From an uncultured bacterium (lineage in GTDB: Bacteria > Patescibacteriota > Patescibacteriia > UBA1558 > GWA2-36-10), in the NCBI GenBank assembly GCA_937870675.1, contig CALMZN010000018.1, positions 1 through 43,869 of the forward strand: a DNA stretch of 43,869 nucleotides, in the 5' to 3' direction. Shown here piece by piece: positions 1 to 8,349 of this stretch. The notes beneath the pieces are model-generated. The model had not been told where the DNA came from and ran no database searches. It was given only the letters and a program-made list of their open reading frames with translations. Within the stretch, counting starts at the first letter, position 1. Each line of letters begins with the position of its first letter. The translations under genes and the position numbers were made by a program.

Positions 1-1319
1 CCTCTTATTTTAATTTCCTTAACCAAATCATCAAGCTGATCTTTACTGGAACGAATTTCGATAGTCGGATCCAAAATAAAAGTCGGCCTTACTAATTGCT
101 CGGCAATACTTTGCGATTTATTTAATTCATACTCGGCTGGCGTAGCGGAAATATATATAGCTTGTTTATACTGCTGATTGAACTCTTCAAAATTCAAAGG
201 ACGATTGTCATAAGCTGCCTGCAGACGAAAGCCAAACTCAATCAAATTTTTCTTGCGGGCTCTGTCCCCCAAATACATACCGCCAATTTGGGGCAAGGTC
301 ATGTGCGATTCATCAACGATCAACAAAAAATCATCAGGAAAATAGTCCATCAAACTATTAGGGGAATCATTTTTTTGCCGGCCATCAAAATAACGGGAAT
401 AATTCTCAATGCCATTGCAAAAACCCGTTTCCAAAATCATTTCTAAATCATTGTTGACTCTGGTTTTTAATCTTTCGGCTTCCAAAATTTTACCCTGCTT
501 TTGAAATTCAACTAATTCCAAGTCCAAATCATATCTTATCTCCGCCACAATATCTTTTATGTTTTCTGGACTGACCATAAAATGCTTGGCCGGAAAAATA
601 AATACTTCTGGGGGTTTGTCTATTACTTGGTGTCCCAACAAACTGATTGTCTCAATGCTTTCTAAGACATCCGCAAAAAAAGTTAGCCGATAAAATTCTT
701 TTTCTTGGCCCGAAGCAAAAATATCAATAATTTCACCTTTGACCGTATAGTTAGAACGCGTCAAAACCAAATCATTGCGGTGATATTGTAAATTATTCAA
801 ATTCTTGAGCAACTTGAATCTATTGTAGCTCTCGCCTACTTTCAAATTTATCTTAAAATGCTGATACTCGGCTGGATTGCCTAAATTATAAATACAAGAA
901 ACCGAAGCCACAATCAAAACATCGCGCCTAGTCAACAAGCTCTGCGTACTGACATGACGCAAACGATCTATTTCTTCATTGATCTGGGTTTCTTTTTCAA
1001 TATAGGTATCGGATGATGGTATATATGCCTCCGGCTGATAATAATCATAGTAAGAAACAAAATAATGCACAGCATTGTCCGGAAAAAAATCCTGAAACTC
1101 CGAAGCCAACTGCGCGGCCAAGGTCTTGTTGTGAGAAATCACTAAAGTCGGCTTATTGATTTGCGCCACCACATTGGCAATAGTAAAGGTCTTGCCTGAG
1201 CCAGTGACCCCCAACAATGTTTGATCTTGGTAGCCGGCTTGCAAACCCTTAACCAGCTTTTTTATGGCTGGGGCTTGGTGGCCGGCTGGCTTGAATTGTG
1301 AAACCAATTTGAAGTCCAT
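1..1319 (-). CDS. uvrB: Excinuclease ABC subunit UvrB, 3'-truncated by window edge
   Basis: UvrB is the DNA-damage-loading helicase subunit of nucleotide excision repair; it receives the lesion from UvrA and recruits UvrC. The reading frame opens at ATG 1319 (MDFKLVSQFKPAGHQ) and stays open to base 1, giving about 439 of the usual 650-670 residues, so the C-terminal helicase motifs and UvrC-binding domain lie outside. Seen in the sequence: a Walker A segment LLGVTGSGKTFT near residues 36-48, the Tyr-rich beta-hairpin region (YYDYYQPEAYIPSSDTYIEKE split by position near 90-112) that clamps DNA, and the DESHMTLPQIGGM box near 335. It lies downstream of pbp1A on the same strand, separated by a hairpin, so it is probably transcribed separately. 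Identification is secure. Confidence 0.96.
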   Translation of the reverse strand, partial: MDFKLVSQFKPAGHQAPAIKKLVKGLQAGYQDQTLLGVTGSGKTFTIANVVAQINKPTLVISHNKTLAAQLASEFQDFFPDNAVHYFVSYYDYYQPEAYIPSSDTYIEKETQINEEIDRLRHVSTQSLLTRRDVLIVASVSCIYNLGNPAEYQHFKINLKVGESYNRFKLLKNLNNLQYHRNDLVLTRSNYTVKGEIIDIFASGQEKEFYRLTFFADVLESIETISLLGHQVIDKPPEVFIFPAKHFMVSPENIKDIVAEIRYDLDLELVEFQKQGKILEAERLKTRVNNDLEMILETGFCNGIENYSRYFDGRQKNDSPNSLMDYFPDDFLLIVDESHMTLPQIGGMYLGDRARKKNLIEFGFRLQAAYDNRPLNFEEFNQQYKQAIYISATPAEYELNKSQSIAEQLVRPTFILDPTIEIRSSKDQLDDLVKEIKIR

Positions 1320-1361
1320 ATCTAAGATATAATAGTGTTTTTTTACTTTGGTGGCAAGTAT

Positions 1362-1398
1362 CAAAATCCAGCCCTGCACCGTACGGTGCAGGGCTGGA
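1362..1398 (-). terminator. Hairpin terminator after the PBP gene
   Basis: Bases 1367-1398 form a perfect 32-bp palindrome (arms TCCAGCCCTGCACCGT and its complement, no spare loop bases). Reading on the minus strand, it follows the PBP stop codon by 10 bases and is followed by TTTTGATAC, a short T run. It separates the PBP gene from uvrB. The T run is weak, so it could instead be a processing or stabilising hairpin. Confidence 0.6.
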
Positions 1399-1407
1399 TG
1401 GATAATA

Positions 1408-4290
1408 TTATTGTATATTGACACTTATTTCCGGCGTAGTCATCAGACCATTACCCTGATCTTGCACTACCATATAGAGTCGGTAAGTGCCTGACGGCAA
1501 ACCCTTGCCCCAAAGCGTGCTTGGTGAATTGCTCGGATTCTCAACATAAGCAAACCACTGGGAATTATTGCTTTGATCTTTATAATAAAAATCTATTTTT
1601 TTTATATTTTGCGGTTTGTCCAAACTTAGACGCAAATTATATGGCAAACTATTACTGGAGATATTAGTATTATTTTGCGGATCAATCCATTGCAAATTAA
1701 ATTGTCTCAGTGAGGGGTCAAGCTGAATATTGATATTGATACTGACTTCTTTGTAGTCACCAATATCATCAGAGGCAATCGCCCGTAAGCGATGCGCGCC
1801 ATTGCTGACAAATGGATTGATATTATAGCTCAAACCAAATGGGGCTAGATTGCTTTCACCAACCTTATCATTGTCCAAAAAATATTCTACTTTTTTTACA
1901 CCAAGTGGAGCGCTGACCTGTACAGAAATATTGACACTAGCGGAATTGATGGTTTGATTTTCACTGGGCGACAGGATGCTGATACTCGGTTGATTTTCTG
2001 GCTTGTGAGTGTCGTCAAACTCTGTCGGCACGGGACCAGTGTTGTAGCCATTATCGGTAGCCCATTTTTTGATCGGCTCTTCCCAAGCAACATACTGCGG
2101 ATCATTGCTAGGATTATCAAGGGGCGGGCCCAGTGGATCATTGATATTTACATATTGCAAAATTTCATGCACTTCTAAGTATTTTTTTTCTTCAATTTGG
2201 TCATAGGGTGTATAAGCCGTGGCTAACTTGCCAGTGACTTTGTCAATTTTTACAATCTGCTCTTTGGCTAGCTGACCGCAAACCATGGTTTTATTGCAGG
2301 GCTCCAAGAATTCTTTTTCAAAACCCTTGACCGGCATCTTAGCAGTCACCTCGCGCATAAATTTATTCCAAATTGGCGCCGCAACGACAGAGCCATCAGC
2401 TCCCGGCTTCATGGCTCGATTGTCACTGTTGCCTACCCAGACGCCAACCGCAATATCAGGCGTAAAGCCCACTGTCCAAGCATCGTGGTAATCATTGGTT
2501 GTACCGGTTTTGGCGGCCACTGGTCTATCTGGCAAGGTTAAAAAATTTGCTTCACCAAAGATAAAAGCTCGAGCTGAATTATCCGACATAACATCAGATA
2601 AAATTCTAGTGTATTTTTTATCAACTACTCGACGTCCTTTGTTTTCTTTATTTTCTTTGACTATCTCACCCTTAGCATCCTCTATTTTTAATATGGGGCG
2701 ATAATCTTGAACCACTCCCTCGCGAGCAATAGCCGCGTAAGCATTGACATGCTCCAATAATTTTACCTCTGCTCCTCCCAAGACCAGTGACAAGCCATAG
2801 CGATCTGGATTGGTCAGTGTAGTATAGCCCAGCTGAGTAGCCAAATCAGTGACACTCTTTACTCCAGCCAAATACAATACTTTGACAGCTGGAATATTAA
2901 GTGAGCCGGCCAAGGCCTGCCTGATAGAAACTGGCCCTCTTTCTTTGCCATCATAGTCCAACGGCTTGTAGGGTGTGCCATCGGCTTTGATGCCAAACTT
3001 GGTAGCCAAGTCAAAAAGAATGGTGTCTGGCCTATAGCCCTTTATAAAAGCTGTTAAATAAACAATGGGCTTAATAGAGCTACCGGGCTGTCTATCAGCT
3101 ACGGCCACATTGACCTGTCCATCAATCTCATCATCAAAAAAGTCCTTGGAGCCCACCATGGCTTTGATATCGCCACTAGCCACATCAATAGCCACCAGAG
3201 CGGCATTATCAGCGTCGTATTTTTCTTTGTTCTTTGGCGCCACCTCAGCCACAGCTCGTTCGGCCGCTTGTTGCATTTCCCAATCTAAAGAAGTAGTTAT
3301 TTTCCAACCGCTTTGCTCAACCATAGTAGTACCGTATTCTTCCTCTAGCTGTTGCTTGACATAGGTGACAAAATGCGGAGCGCGCATATTCTCCGCTCTT
3401 TTTTTGAATTTTAATTCTTGCTGTTTGGCTTCGTCGGCTTTTTCTTGGCTGATATATCCTTGATCAACCATCAAATTCAAAACCGTGTGCTGACGAGTAA
3501 TCAATTTGTTTTTATTATTACCAAATGGCGACAAATATGTTGGTGACTGCGGTAAGGCGGCCAAAACTGCGGCCTCACCCAAAGTCAAATCTTTGGCTGG
3601 CTTATCAAAATAATAATGAGCCGCGGATTCAATACCATAAGCTGATCCGCCATAGGGAATTTCGTTCAAATACAATTGCAAGATTTCGTCTTTGGTAAAT
3701 TTTTTTTCAATGCGATAAGACAAAACCCATTCTTTTATTTTTCTGGATACGCGACGCTCATTAGTCAAAATAGCGTTTTTTACAAATTGCTGAGTGAGGG
3801 TCGAGCCACCCTGCGCTCTTTGGCCACTGAGGCGGGGCACAATCTGCCCACGGATGATCCCTTTGATAGAAATACCGCCGTGGTTATAAAAATCTTTATC
3901 TTCAATGGCAATGGTGGCTTGTTTGACATAATCAGGCAACTCGCTAATAGTGACCAAAGTTCTTTGCTCTGGCCCATGCACTTCATAAAGCAATGTTTCA
4001 CCTTTGTTATCATAAATCTTGGTGCTAAGTGGCGAACTTCGGTCAATAAGTTTATTGACATCTGGCAAGTCCTTGGAATACCAAGCCACCAGAGCAATAA
4101 AAGCAATGCCCAACAATAAAATTAAGGCGACAATATATAACCAGTATTTTTTAAACAACTTTTTGAAAAATCCCTTTTTAGGGGTCTTGGGTTGTCTATG
4201 ACCAGAGCCGATTGTTGTCTTAGAAAAAAAGCTTGGCTTTTGGTCTATTTTTTTATGTTGAAAAGTTGGTTCTAATTGGGGGATGGGCAT
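1408..4290 (-). CDS. Class A penicillin-binding protein (PBP1A type) with C-terminal Ig-like tail
   Basis: A bifunctional peptidoglycan synthase: the GT51 domain polymerises lipid II and the transpeptidase domain cross-links stem peptides outside the membrane. The 960-residue protein has a basic cytoplasmic N-terminus, one membrane anchor at about 49-71, GT51 motifs EDKDFYNHGG (catalytic Glu130) and GGSTLTQQF (161-169), and the transpeptidase triad SSIK (Ser404-Lys407), SLN (463-465) and KTGTT (594-598). After about residue 760 come two predicted beta-sandwich, Ig-like stretches of about 90 residues each (SISILSPSENQTI onward), ending LYMVVQDQGNGLMTTPEISV. This tail is an extension beyond the catalytic core and may bind wall polymers. 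It is divergent from tyrS with a shared promoter gap. All catalytic residues are present. Confidence 0.95.
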   Translation of the reverse strand: MPIPQLEPTFQHKKIDQKPSFFSKTTIGSGHRQPKTPKKGFFKKLFKKYWLYIVALILLLGIAFIALVAWYSKDLPDVNKLIDRSSPLSTKIYDNKGETLLYEVHGPEQRTLVTISELPDYVKQATIAIEDKDFYNHGGISIKGIIRGQIVPRLSGQRAQGGSTLTQQFVKNAILTNERRVSRKIKEWVLSYRIEKKFTKDEILQLYLNEIPYGGSAYGIESAAHYYFDKPAKDLTLGEAAVLAALPQSPTYLSPFGNNKNKLITRQHTVLNLMVDQGYISQEKADEAKQQELKFKKRAENMRAPHFVTYVKQQLEEEYGTTMVEQSGWKITTSLDWEMQQAAERAVAEVAPKNKEKYDADNAALVAIDVASGDIKAMVGSKDFFDDEIDGQVNVAVADRQPGSSIKPIVYLTAFIKGYRPDTILFDLATKFGIKADGTPYKPLDYDGKERGPVSIRQALAGSLNIPAVKVLYLAGVKSVTDLATQLGYTTLTNPDRYGLSLVLGGAEVKLLEHVNAYAAIAREGVVQDYRPILKIEDAKGEIVKENKENKGRRVVDKKYTRILSDVMSDNSARAFIFGEANFLTLPDRPVAAKTGTTNDYHDAWTVGFTPDIAVGVWVGNSDNRAMKPGADGSVVAAPIWNKFMREVTAKMPVKGFEKEFLEPCNKTMVCGQLAKEQIVKIDKVTGKLATAYTPYDQIEEKKYLEVHEILQYVNINDPLGPPLDNPSNDPQYVAWEEPIKKWATDNGYNTGPVPTEFDDTHKPENQPSISILSPSENQTINSASVNISVQVSAPLGVKKVEYFLDNDKVGESNLAPFGLSYNINPFVSNGAHRLRAIASDDIGDYKEVSININIQLDPSLRQFNLQWIDPQNNTNISSNSLPYNLRLSLDKPQNIKKIDFYYKDQSNNSQWFAYVENPSNSPSTLWGKGLPSGTYRLYMVVQDQGNGLMTTPEISVNIQ

Positions 4291-4305
4291 ATTTGTAATT
4301 AGTAT

Positions 4306-4333
4306 TTGAATTATAGCAAAAATAAGCTATAAT
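4306..4333 (+). promoter_or_regulatory. Sigma70-type promoter of tyrS
   Basis: TTGAAT at 4306-4311 and a perfect TATAAT at 4328-4333 are separated by 16 bases, 32 bases before the tyrS ATG. No strong Shine-Dalgarno sequence precedes that ATG. Confidence 0.7.
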
Positions 4334-4338
4334 TTGAA
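4310..4338 (-). promoter_or_regulatory. Divergent promoter of the PBP gene
   Basis: On the minus strand a perfect TATAAT (4310-4315) is preceded at 17 bases by TTCAAA (4333-4338). It interleaves with the tyrS promoter on the other strand, so the two promoters share almost the same 30 bp and the polymerases would compete. The -35 box is weak. Confidence 0.5.
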
Positions 4339-4365
4339 TATACTTAATTAAGAAAAATCGAAACT

Positions 4366-5574
4366 ATGGCTAAAATTAGCACGGATCAAGCAAAAATTCA
4401 AGAACTATTGGAAAGGGGTGTAGAAAATGTCTACCCCAGTAAGGAATACTTAAAAAAACAACTACTGTCTGGCAAACAGTTGACATTGTATTTGGGTATT
4501 GATCCTACTGGTCCGACACTGCATTTGGGCCATGCTATCACCATAGAGAAGCTTAGACAATTCCAAGAATTGGGCCATAAAATAATATTATTGATTGGTG
4601 ATTTTACTGGCATGGTTGGCGATCCGACAGACAAAACAGCCACCCGCCAAGCATTGACCAGAGAGCAGGTTTTGAAAAATGCCAAGAGCTATAAAAATCA
4701 AGCTAACAAGCTAATCAATTTTTCGGGTAATAATAAAGCGGAAATAAAATTCAACAGCCAGTGGCAAAGCAAAATGAATTTCAATCAAGTCATGGATTTG
4801 GCCAAACACTTCACTGTCCAGCGCTTACTAGAGCGGGATATGTTCCAAGAACGCATCAAGTCAGCCAAAGCGATTTACTTACACGAATTCATGTACCCGA
4901 TCTTGCAGGCCTATGACTGCGTGGCTATGGATGTTGACGGTGAAATCGGTGGCAATGACCAGACCTTCAATATGCTGGCTGGCCGTGATTTGATGAAAGA
5001 ATTGAAGCACAAAGAAAAGTTTGTCATCACCATGCGCTTGTTGACTGACACCAGTGGCAAAAAAATGGGCAAATCCGAGGGTAATATGGCTGCCTTATCA
5101 GACACAGCTCAAGACATGTTTGGCAAAATTATGTCTTGGACTGACGGCATGATTATTTCCGGCTTTGAACTTTGCACCAGAGTGTCGTTGACTGAAATAA
5201 AACAACTTGATAAAGATTTGAAGGCCGGCAAAAATCCCCGCGATATAAAATTCCGGTTAGCTGGTGAAATTGTAAAAATTTATTTTAGTGAAAATGCGGC
5301 CACCAAAGCTGGCCAAGAGTTCACCAATATTTTTGCTAAAAAAGCCAATCCTGATGAGATACAAGAATTTGCTATTGGCAAAAATAAAATAAGTCCTATT
5401 GATTTGCTATTACAAATGAAATTAGTCAATTCCAAGGGCGAAGCCAGACGCCTGATAGACGGTGGTGGTATGAAACTCAATCATGAAAAAGTATCAGTTT
5501 GGGATAAAGATATTGCTATAAAATCCGGCGATGTTGTTCAGGCCGGCAAAAGGAAGTTTGGAAAGATTAAATAA
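4366..5574 (+). CDS. tyrS: Tyrosyl-tRNA synthetase
   Basis: Charges tRNA-Tyr with tyrosine in the cytoplasm. The 402-residue class I synthetase shows the HIGH-type motif HLGH at 53-56 after LYLGIDPTGPTL, the tyrosine-pocket region MDVDGEIGGNDQTFNMLAGRDL split across 188-209, and the KMSKS-type loop as KMGKS at 233-237. A C-terminal S4 RNA-binding domain covers about 340-402 (LVNSKGEARRLIDGGGMKLN). The domain order matches the TyrRS subgroup found in Thermus and many CPR genomes (TyrZ-like) rather than E. coli. It is a single-gene unit, divergent from the PBP gene and convergent with galT. Identification is secure. Confidence 0.97.
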   Translation: MAKISTDQAKIQELLERGVENVYPSKEYLKKQLLSGKQLTLYLGIDPTGPTLHLGHAITIEKLRQFQELGHKIILLIGDFTGMVGDPTDKTATRQALTREQVLKNAKSYKNQANKLINFSGNNKAEIKFNSQWQSKMNFNQVMDLAKHFTVQRLLERDMFQERIKSAKAIYLHEFMYPILQAYDCVAMDVDGEIGGNDQTFNMLAGRDLMKELKHKEKFVITMRLLTDTSGKKMGKSEGNMAALSDTAQDMFGKIMSWTDGMIISGFELCTRVSLTEIKQLDKDLKAGKNPRDIKFRLAGEIVKIYFSENAATKAGQEFTNIFAKKANPDEIQEFAIGKNKISPIDLLLQMKLVNSKGEARRLIDGGGMKLNHEKVSVWDKDIAIKSGDVVQAGKRKFGKIK

Positions 5575-5594
5575 ATATTTACCCAATATTAGTC

Positions 5595-5629
5595 AAAAAA
5601 AGTAGAGAGCTATTAACTTTCTACTTTTT
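5595..5629. terminator. Bidirectional terminator between tyrS and galT
   Basis: AAAAAGTAGAGAG and CTTTCTACTTTTT form a near-perfect stem across a 7-base loop, with A and T runs on both sides so that it can work in either direction. It lies in the 64-bp gap between the convergent tyrS and galT genes. Confidence 0.75.
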
Positions 5630-5638
5630 ACTTTCAAC

Positions 5639-6571
5639 TTATTTCAAGCCCAATCTATAAAACCTAGCCGCCTCCTCTGGGGCAATAGGATTGATTATCA
5701 ATCCTGAGCCAATCTCTACTCCAGCCCAGACCGAGCCACGAGGCACTATCTTCATGTACAAATGCTGATCTTCGTCGTGAATCACTTGATGAAAATAATA
5801 ATTGTAAGGCAGATTGAGCAAACTTATTTTCTTCAAACTGTGTTTCAAAATCTTAGCCCAAGACAATTTTTCTGCTGCAGTAAGCAGGGTAATATTATCA
5901 ATATGCCTTTTGGGCATAATCCATATCTCGTAGTTAAACATTGAAGCATAAGGCGTGAAGGCAATAATATTTTTGTCCTGCCAGACAAAACGCGGGCCCT
6001 TTTTTTCTTTTTTTATCACATCACAATAAACACAAGTGCCTTTTTGTAGTTTGTAGGCCTGTTGGCGTTGAGATTTGTCAGCCAAATGCGGTGGCAAAAA
6101 ATTAGTGGCAAAAATTTGCGAATGCGAATGTTGTAGAGAGGCGCCGGCTGTGCCACCATTATTTTTGAATATCAAAATATATTCTATTTTTTTATTTTTA
6201 GTAATGGCTTTTGTTCTTTCAGCATAAGTTGTCAGCAACTCGGCCAAATGCTCCACCGGCAAATCCTCCAGCTCCCTAAGATGGTCTGGTGTTTCTATGA
6301 CCACTTCCTGCTGACCATAGGCCCGAGGGTTGTTGAGGGTCACCACTGGATATTTGTTGGCCTTGGTGGCGATGCGCCAATTTTTGGCTGGTCCAAGACG
6401 ATAAAGAAACTTGTCGCCTTTCAAATGACCAGAACAAAACTGACAGGCCTCATCAAATTGCTTAGTGGTCTGATCGACTGGCACTCTGACATCATTTGGC
6501 CGTTTTATCCGTCGCGGAGCAATGATGACATATTTTTCTTGAATATAATCTTTTCTAAATTCTGACTTCAT
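5639..6571 (-). CDS. galT: Galactose-1-phosphate uridylyltransferase family protein
   Basis: A HIT-superfamily nucleotidyltransferase that moves a nucleotidyl group between sugar 1-phosphates through a covalent histidine intermediate. The 310-residue protein has zinc-type CxxC pairs at Cys43/Cys46 (CQFCSGH) and Cys180/Cys183 (CVYCD), an NNGG-TAGASLQ loop at 137-147, and the active-site segment His148-Ser-His150-Ser-Gln152. Classical GalT has HPHxQ here, so the middle Pro is replaced by Ser. The start is ATG 6571, with AGGGGG five bases upstream; that ribosome-binding sequence is also the 3' end of the GIY-YIG gene and the right arm of an inverted repeat. As the last gene of the glycan cluster it probably feeds hexose 1-phosphates to or from the glucan pathway. 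Exact sugar and nucleotide are not readable. Confidence 0.85.
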   Translation of the reverse strand: MKSEFRKDYIQEKYVIIAPRRIKRPNDVRVPVDQTTKQFDEACQFCSGHLKGDKFLYRLGPAKNWRIATKANKYPVVTLNNPRAYGQQEVVIETPDHLRELEDLPVEHLAELLTTYAERTKAITKNKKIEYILIFKNNGGTAGASLQHSHSQIFATNFLPPHLADKSQRQQAYKLQKGTCVYCDVIKKEKKGPRFVWQDKNIIAFTPYASMFNYEIWIMPKRHIDNITLLTAAEKLSWAKILKHSLKKISLLNLPYNYYFHQVIHDEDQHLYMKIVPRGSVWAGVEIGSGLIINPIAPEEAARFYRLGLK

Positions 6572-6573
6572 AT

Positions 6574-6831
6574 TTACCCCCTGAAATAAGATTTGAGCCG
6601 CTTCTTTAAAAACATCTTGCCATAATGGGTTTTCAAATACCCCTCTCTTTTGGTAGCATCTTTACGTTCGGTACAAATTTCACAATAAATTAGTTTTAAT
6701 GGCCTACGATTTTTAGTAGATGTTACCAATCCTTTTTTATGTTGCTCAAATCTTAATTTTAAATTATTAGTAAAACCTATATATAATTTATTATCCTTAT
6801 CGCTTTTTAAAACATACGTATAGTATAGCAT
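6574..6831 (-). CDS. Small GIY-YIG domain protein
   Basis: An 85-residue single-domain protein of the URI-like GIY-YIG nuclease family, known as a scaffold for DNA-cleaving enzymes and common in CPR genomes as isolated small genes. Seen: the first strand YYTYVLKS (3-10), YIG at 17-19, the conserved Arg27 in LKLRFEQH, His31, and the metal-ligand-type Glu63 in KREGYLK. It ends K-S-Y-F-R-G. There is no fused DNA-binding domain. It stops 2 bp before the galT start and sits inside a pair of inverted repeats that no neighbouring gene explains. It may be a selfish nuclease gene; a host repair role cannot be excluded. All core catalytic positions look intact. Confidence 0.88.
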   Translation of the reverse strand: MLYYTYVLKSDKDNKLYIGFTNNLKLRFEQHKKGLVTSTKNRRPLKLIYCEICTERKDATKREGYLKTHYGKMFLKKRLKSYFRG

Positions 6832-6862
6832 AAAAAATAAATTTAAAATTATTTCAGGGGGT
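6576..6862 (-). mobile_element. GIY-YIG unit bounded by 14-bp inverted repeats (copy 1, intact)
   Basis: Perfect inverted repeats lie at 6576-6589 (ACCCCCTGAAATAA) and 6849-6862 (TTATTTCAGGGGGT), enclosing the whole 85-residue GIY-YIG gene in 287 bp. The left-hand arm contains that gene's last codons (Y-F-R-G-stop) and supplies the AGGGGG ribosome-binding site of galT. The other arm begins 3 bp after the stop codon of the preceding glgA. Three shorter units with the same design occur at 9410-9517, 19457-19589 and 22569-22652. Mobility is inferred from this pattern; no target-site duplication is evident. Confidence 0.5.
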
Positions 6863-6865
6863 GAA

Positions 6866-8338
6866 TTATTTTAATAATTTTTTATAAAGTTTTTGATAAG
6901 CAAGAGCTGATTTTTTCCAAGAAAAATCTAACTGCATATCGTATTTTACCATGTTATTAAACATCCGAGGAGCATTATATAATCTTAGGGCTTTTTTTAT
7001 CATTCTTTCCAATTCACTTTGACTATATTTTTTAAAAACCAAACCACTCTGACTACTGACTGTGTCTTTGAGACCGCCAGTTGCTCTGACAATGGGTATA
7101 GAGCCATAGCGCATGGCAATCATCTGCCCCAAGCCACAGGGCTCAAAAAATGAAGGCATCAAGAAAAAATCCGAGGCCGCGTAAATTTTTTGCGCCAAGC
7201 GAGCATCAAAACCAATTTTGACAGCTACTGTTTTGGGGTATTTGCTTTGCAAATTTTTTAGCGCTTTTTCATATTCTACTTGACCAGAACCCAAAACCAC
7301 TAATTGAAACTTCTCTTTTTTTAAAAACTGTTCAATGGCCGGCAACAAAATATCCAAACCCTTTTGTTTGAATAAGCGCGTCACCAAACCAAACAATGGT
7401 ATGCGCTGATCGACACTCAAGCCAAAAGTTTTCTGTAATTTTTGCTTATTTACTTTCTTGCCAATCCCAAAATTTTTGTAATTATATTTTTGATAAATTA
7501 ATTTGTCTTTATTGGGATCAAAAAAATCTACATCAATGCCATTGACTATGCCACTAAGATTTTTCTGACGCCTTAGCAAATACTTTTCTAAATGCTCGCC
7601 ATATTGCTTGGTCAATATTTCCTTGGCATAGCTAGGGCTGACTGTATTTATGTGGTCAGCCGATAAAATACCAATTTTCATCAAATCCAAAATTTGACCA
7701 TCCTGATCATAATAATCTTCCATCACTGCTGGAGTAAGATCATGATGCAGGCCAGCATAATCCAATATGTCCAAATGACTGAGTCCTTGGTTGGCTAAAT
7801 TGTGTATGGTTAGCAGTGTCTTGGTGTTGGGAAAACTACTATATTTCACTGCATATTCATCAATAAAAGTCGGGACTAGTGCTGTGTGCCAATCATGGCA
7901 ATGAACTATATCTATTTGCCAATCCAGCGCTTTCATAAGCTCAACCACGGCTTTAGAGAAAAAAGTATAACGCTCGACATCACTTATTAATCTTTTATTT
8001 AAACTAATTTTTTTAGCGCCAAAGTAAATCTCCGGATAATCAAAAAATTTATGTTTGACTAAATACACTGGCACTTTACTGTTCGGCAAGGTGGTTTGAT
8101 AAAGATCAAAACGCTGTTGCTGACCATCCAAGCTAATCGGTAAATCTTTCTTTACTAACTTAGTTTTGTATTTTCCCTTGATGACAGCGTAATACGGTAA
8201 AATCAAGTGAACATCAAGGCCAATTTTAACCAAAGCTTTTGGTAGAGAACCAACCACATCCGCCAAACCACCCACCTTAGCCAAAGGGCTGGCTTCGGCA
8301 GCGCAGAATAGAATTTTTGTTTTATTTTTATTTGACAT
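6866..8338 (-). CDS. glgA: Glycogen/starch synthase family (GT5), first paralogue
   Basis: A GT5 glucosyltransferase that extends alpha-1,4-glucan chains from ADP- or UDP-glucose. The 490-residue protein has the KxGGL nucleotide-sugar-binding motif at 21-25 (KVGGLADVVGSLPKAL), the starch synthase catalytic domain (DIVHCHDWHTALVP near 145), and the GT-B C-terminal site PSFFEPCGLGQMIAMRYG with the conserved Glu and Cys. Its length matches bacterial GlgA. It follows the APH-fold kinase gene by 11 bp on the same strand and is probably co-transcribed. A second, divergent paralogue is encoded at 10652-12139; the two may differ in acceptor or donor. Donor specificity is not readable. Confidence 0.9.
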   Translation of the reverse strand: MSNKNKTKILFCAAEASPLAKVGGLADVVGSLPKALVKIGLDVHLILPYYAVIKGKYKTKLVKKDLPISLDGQQQRFDLYQTTLPNSKVPVYLVKHKFFDYPEIYFGAKKISLNKRLISDVERYTFFSKAVVELMKALDWQIDIVHCHDWHTALVPTFIDEYAVKYSSFPNTKTLLTIHNLANQGLSHLDILDYAGLHHDLTPAVMEDYYDQDGQILDLMKIGILSADHINTVSPSYAKEILTKQYGEHLEKYLLRRQKNLSGIVNGIDVDFFDPNKDKLIYQKYNYKNFGIGKKVNKQKLQKTFGLSVDQRIPLFGLVTRLFKQKGLDILLPAIEQFLKKEKFQLVVLGSGQVEYEKALKNLQSKYPKTVAVKIGFDARLAQKIYAASDFFLMPSFFEPCGLGQMIAMRYGSIPIVRATGGLKDTVSSQSGLVFKKYSQSELERMIKKALRLYNAPRMFNNMVKYDMQLDFSWKKSALAYQKLYKKLLK

Positions 8339-8349
8339 GGATGAAAAAA

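Noticed and set aside
3676..4119. Plus-strand reading frame of 147 codons inside the PBP gene
   Set aside because: It is the complement of the well-conserved GT51 domain and has no features of its own.
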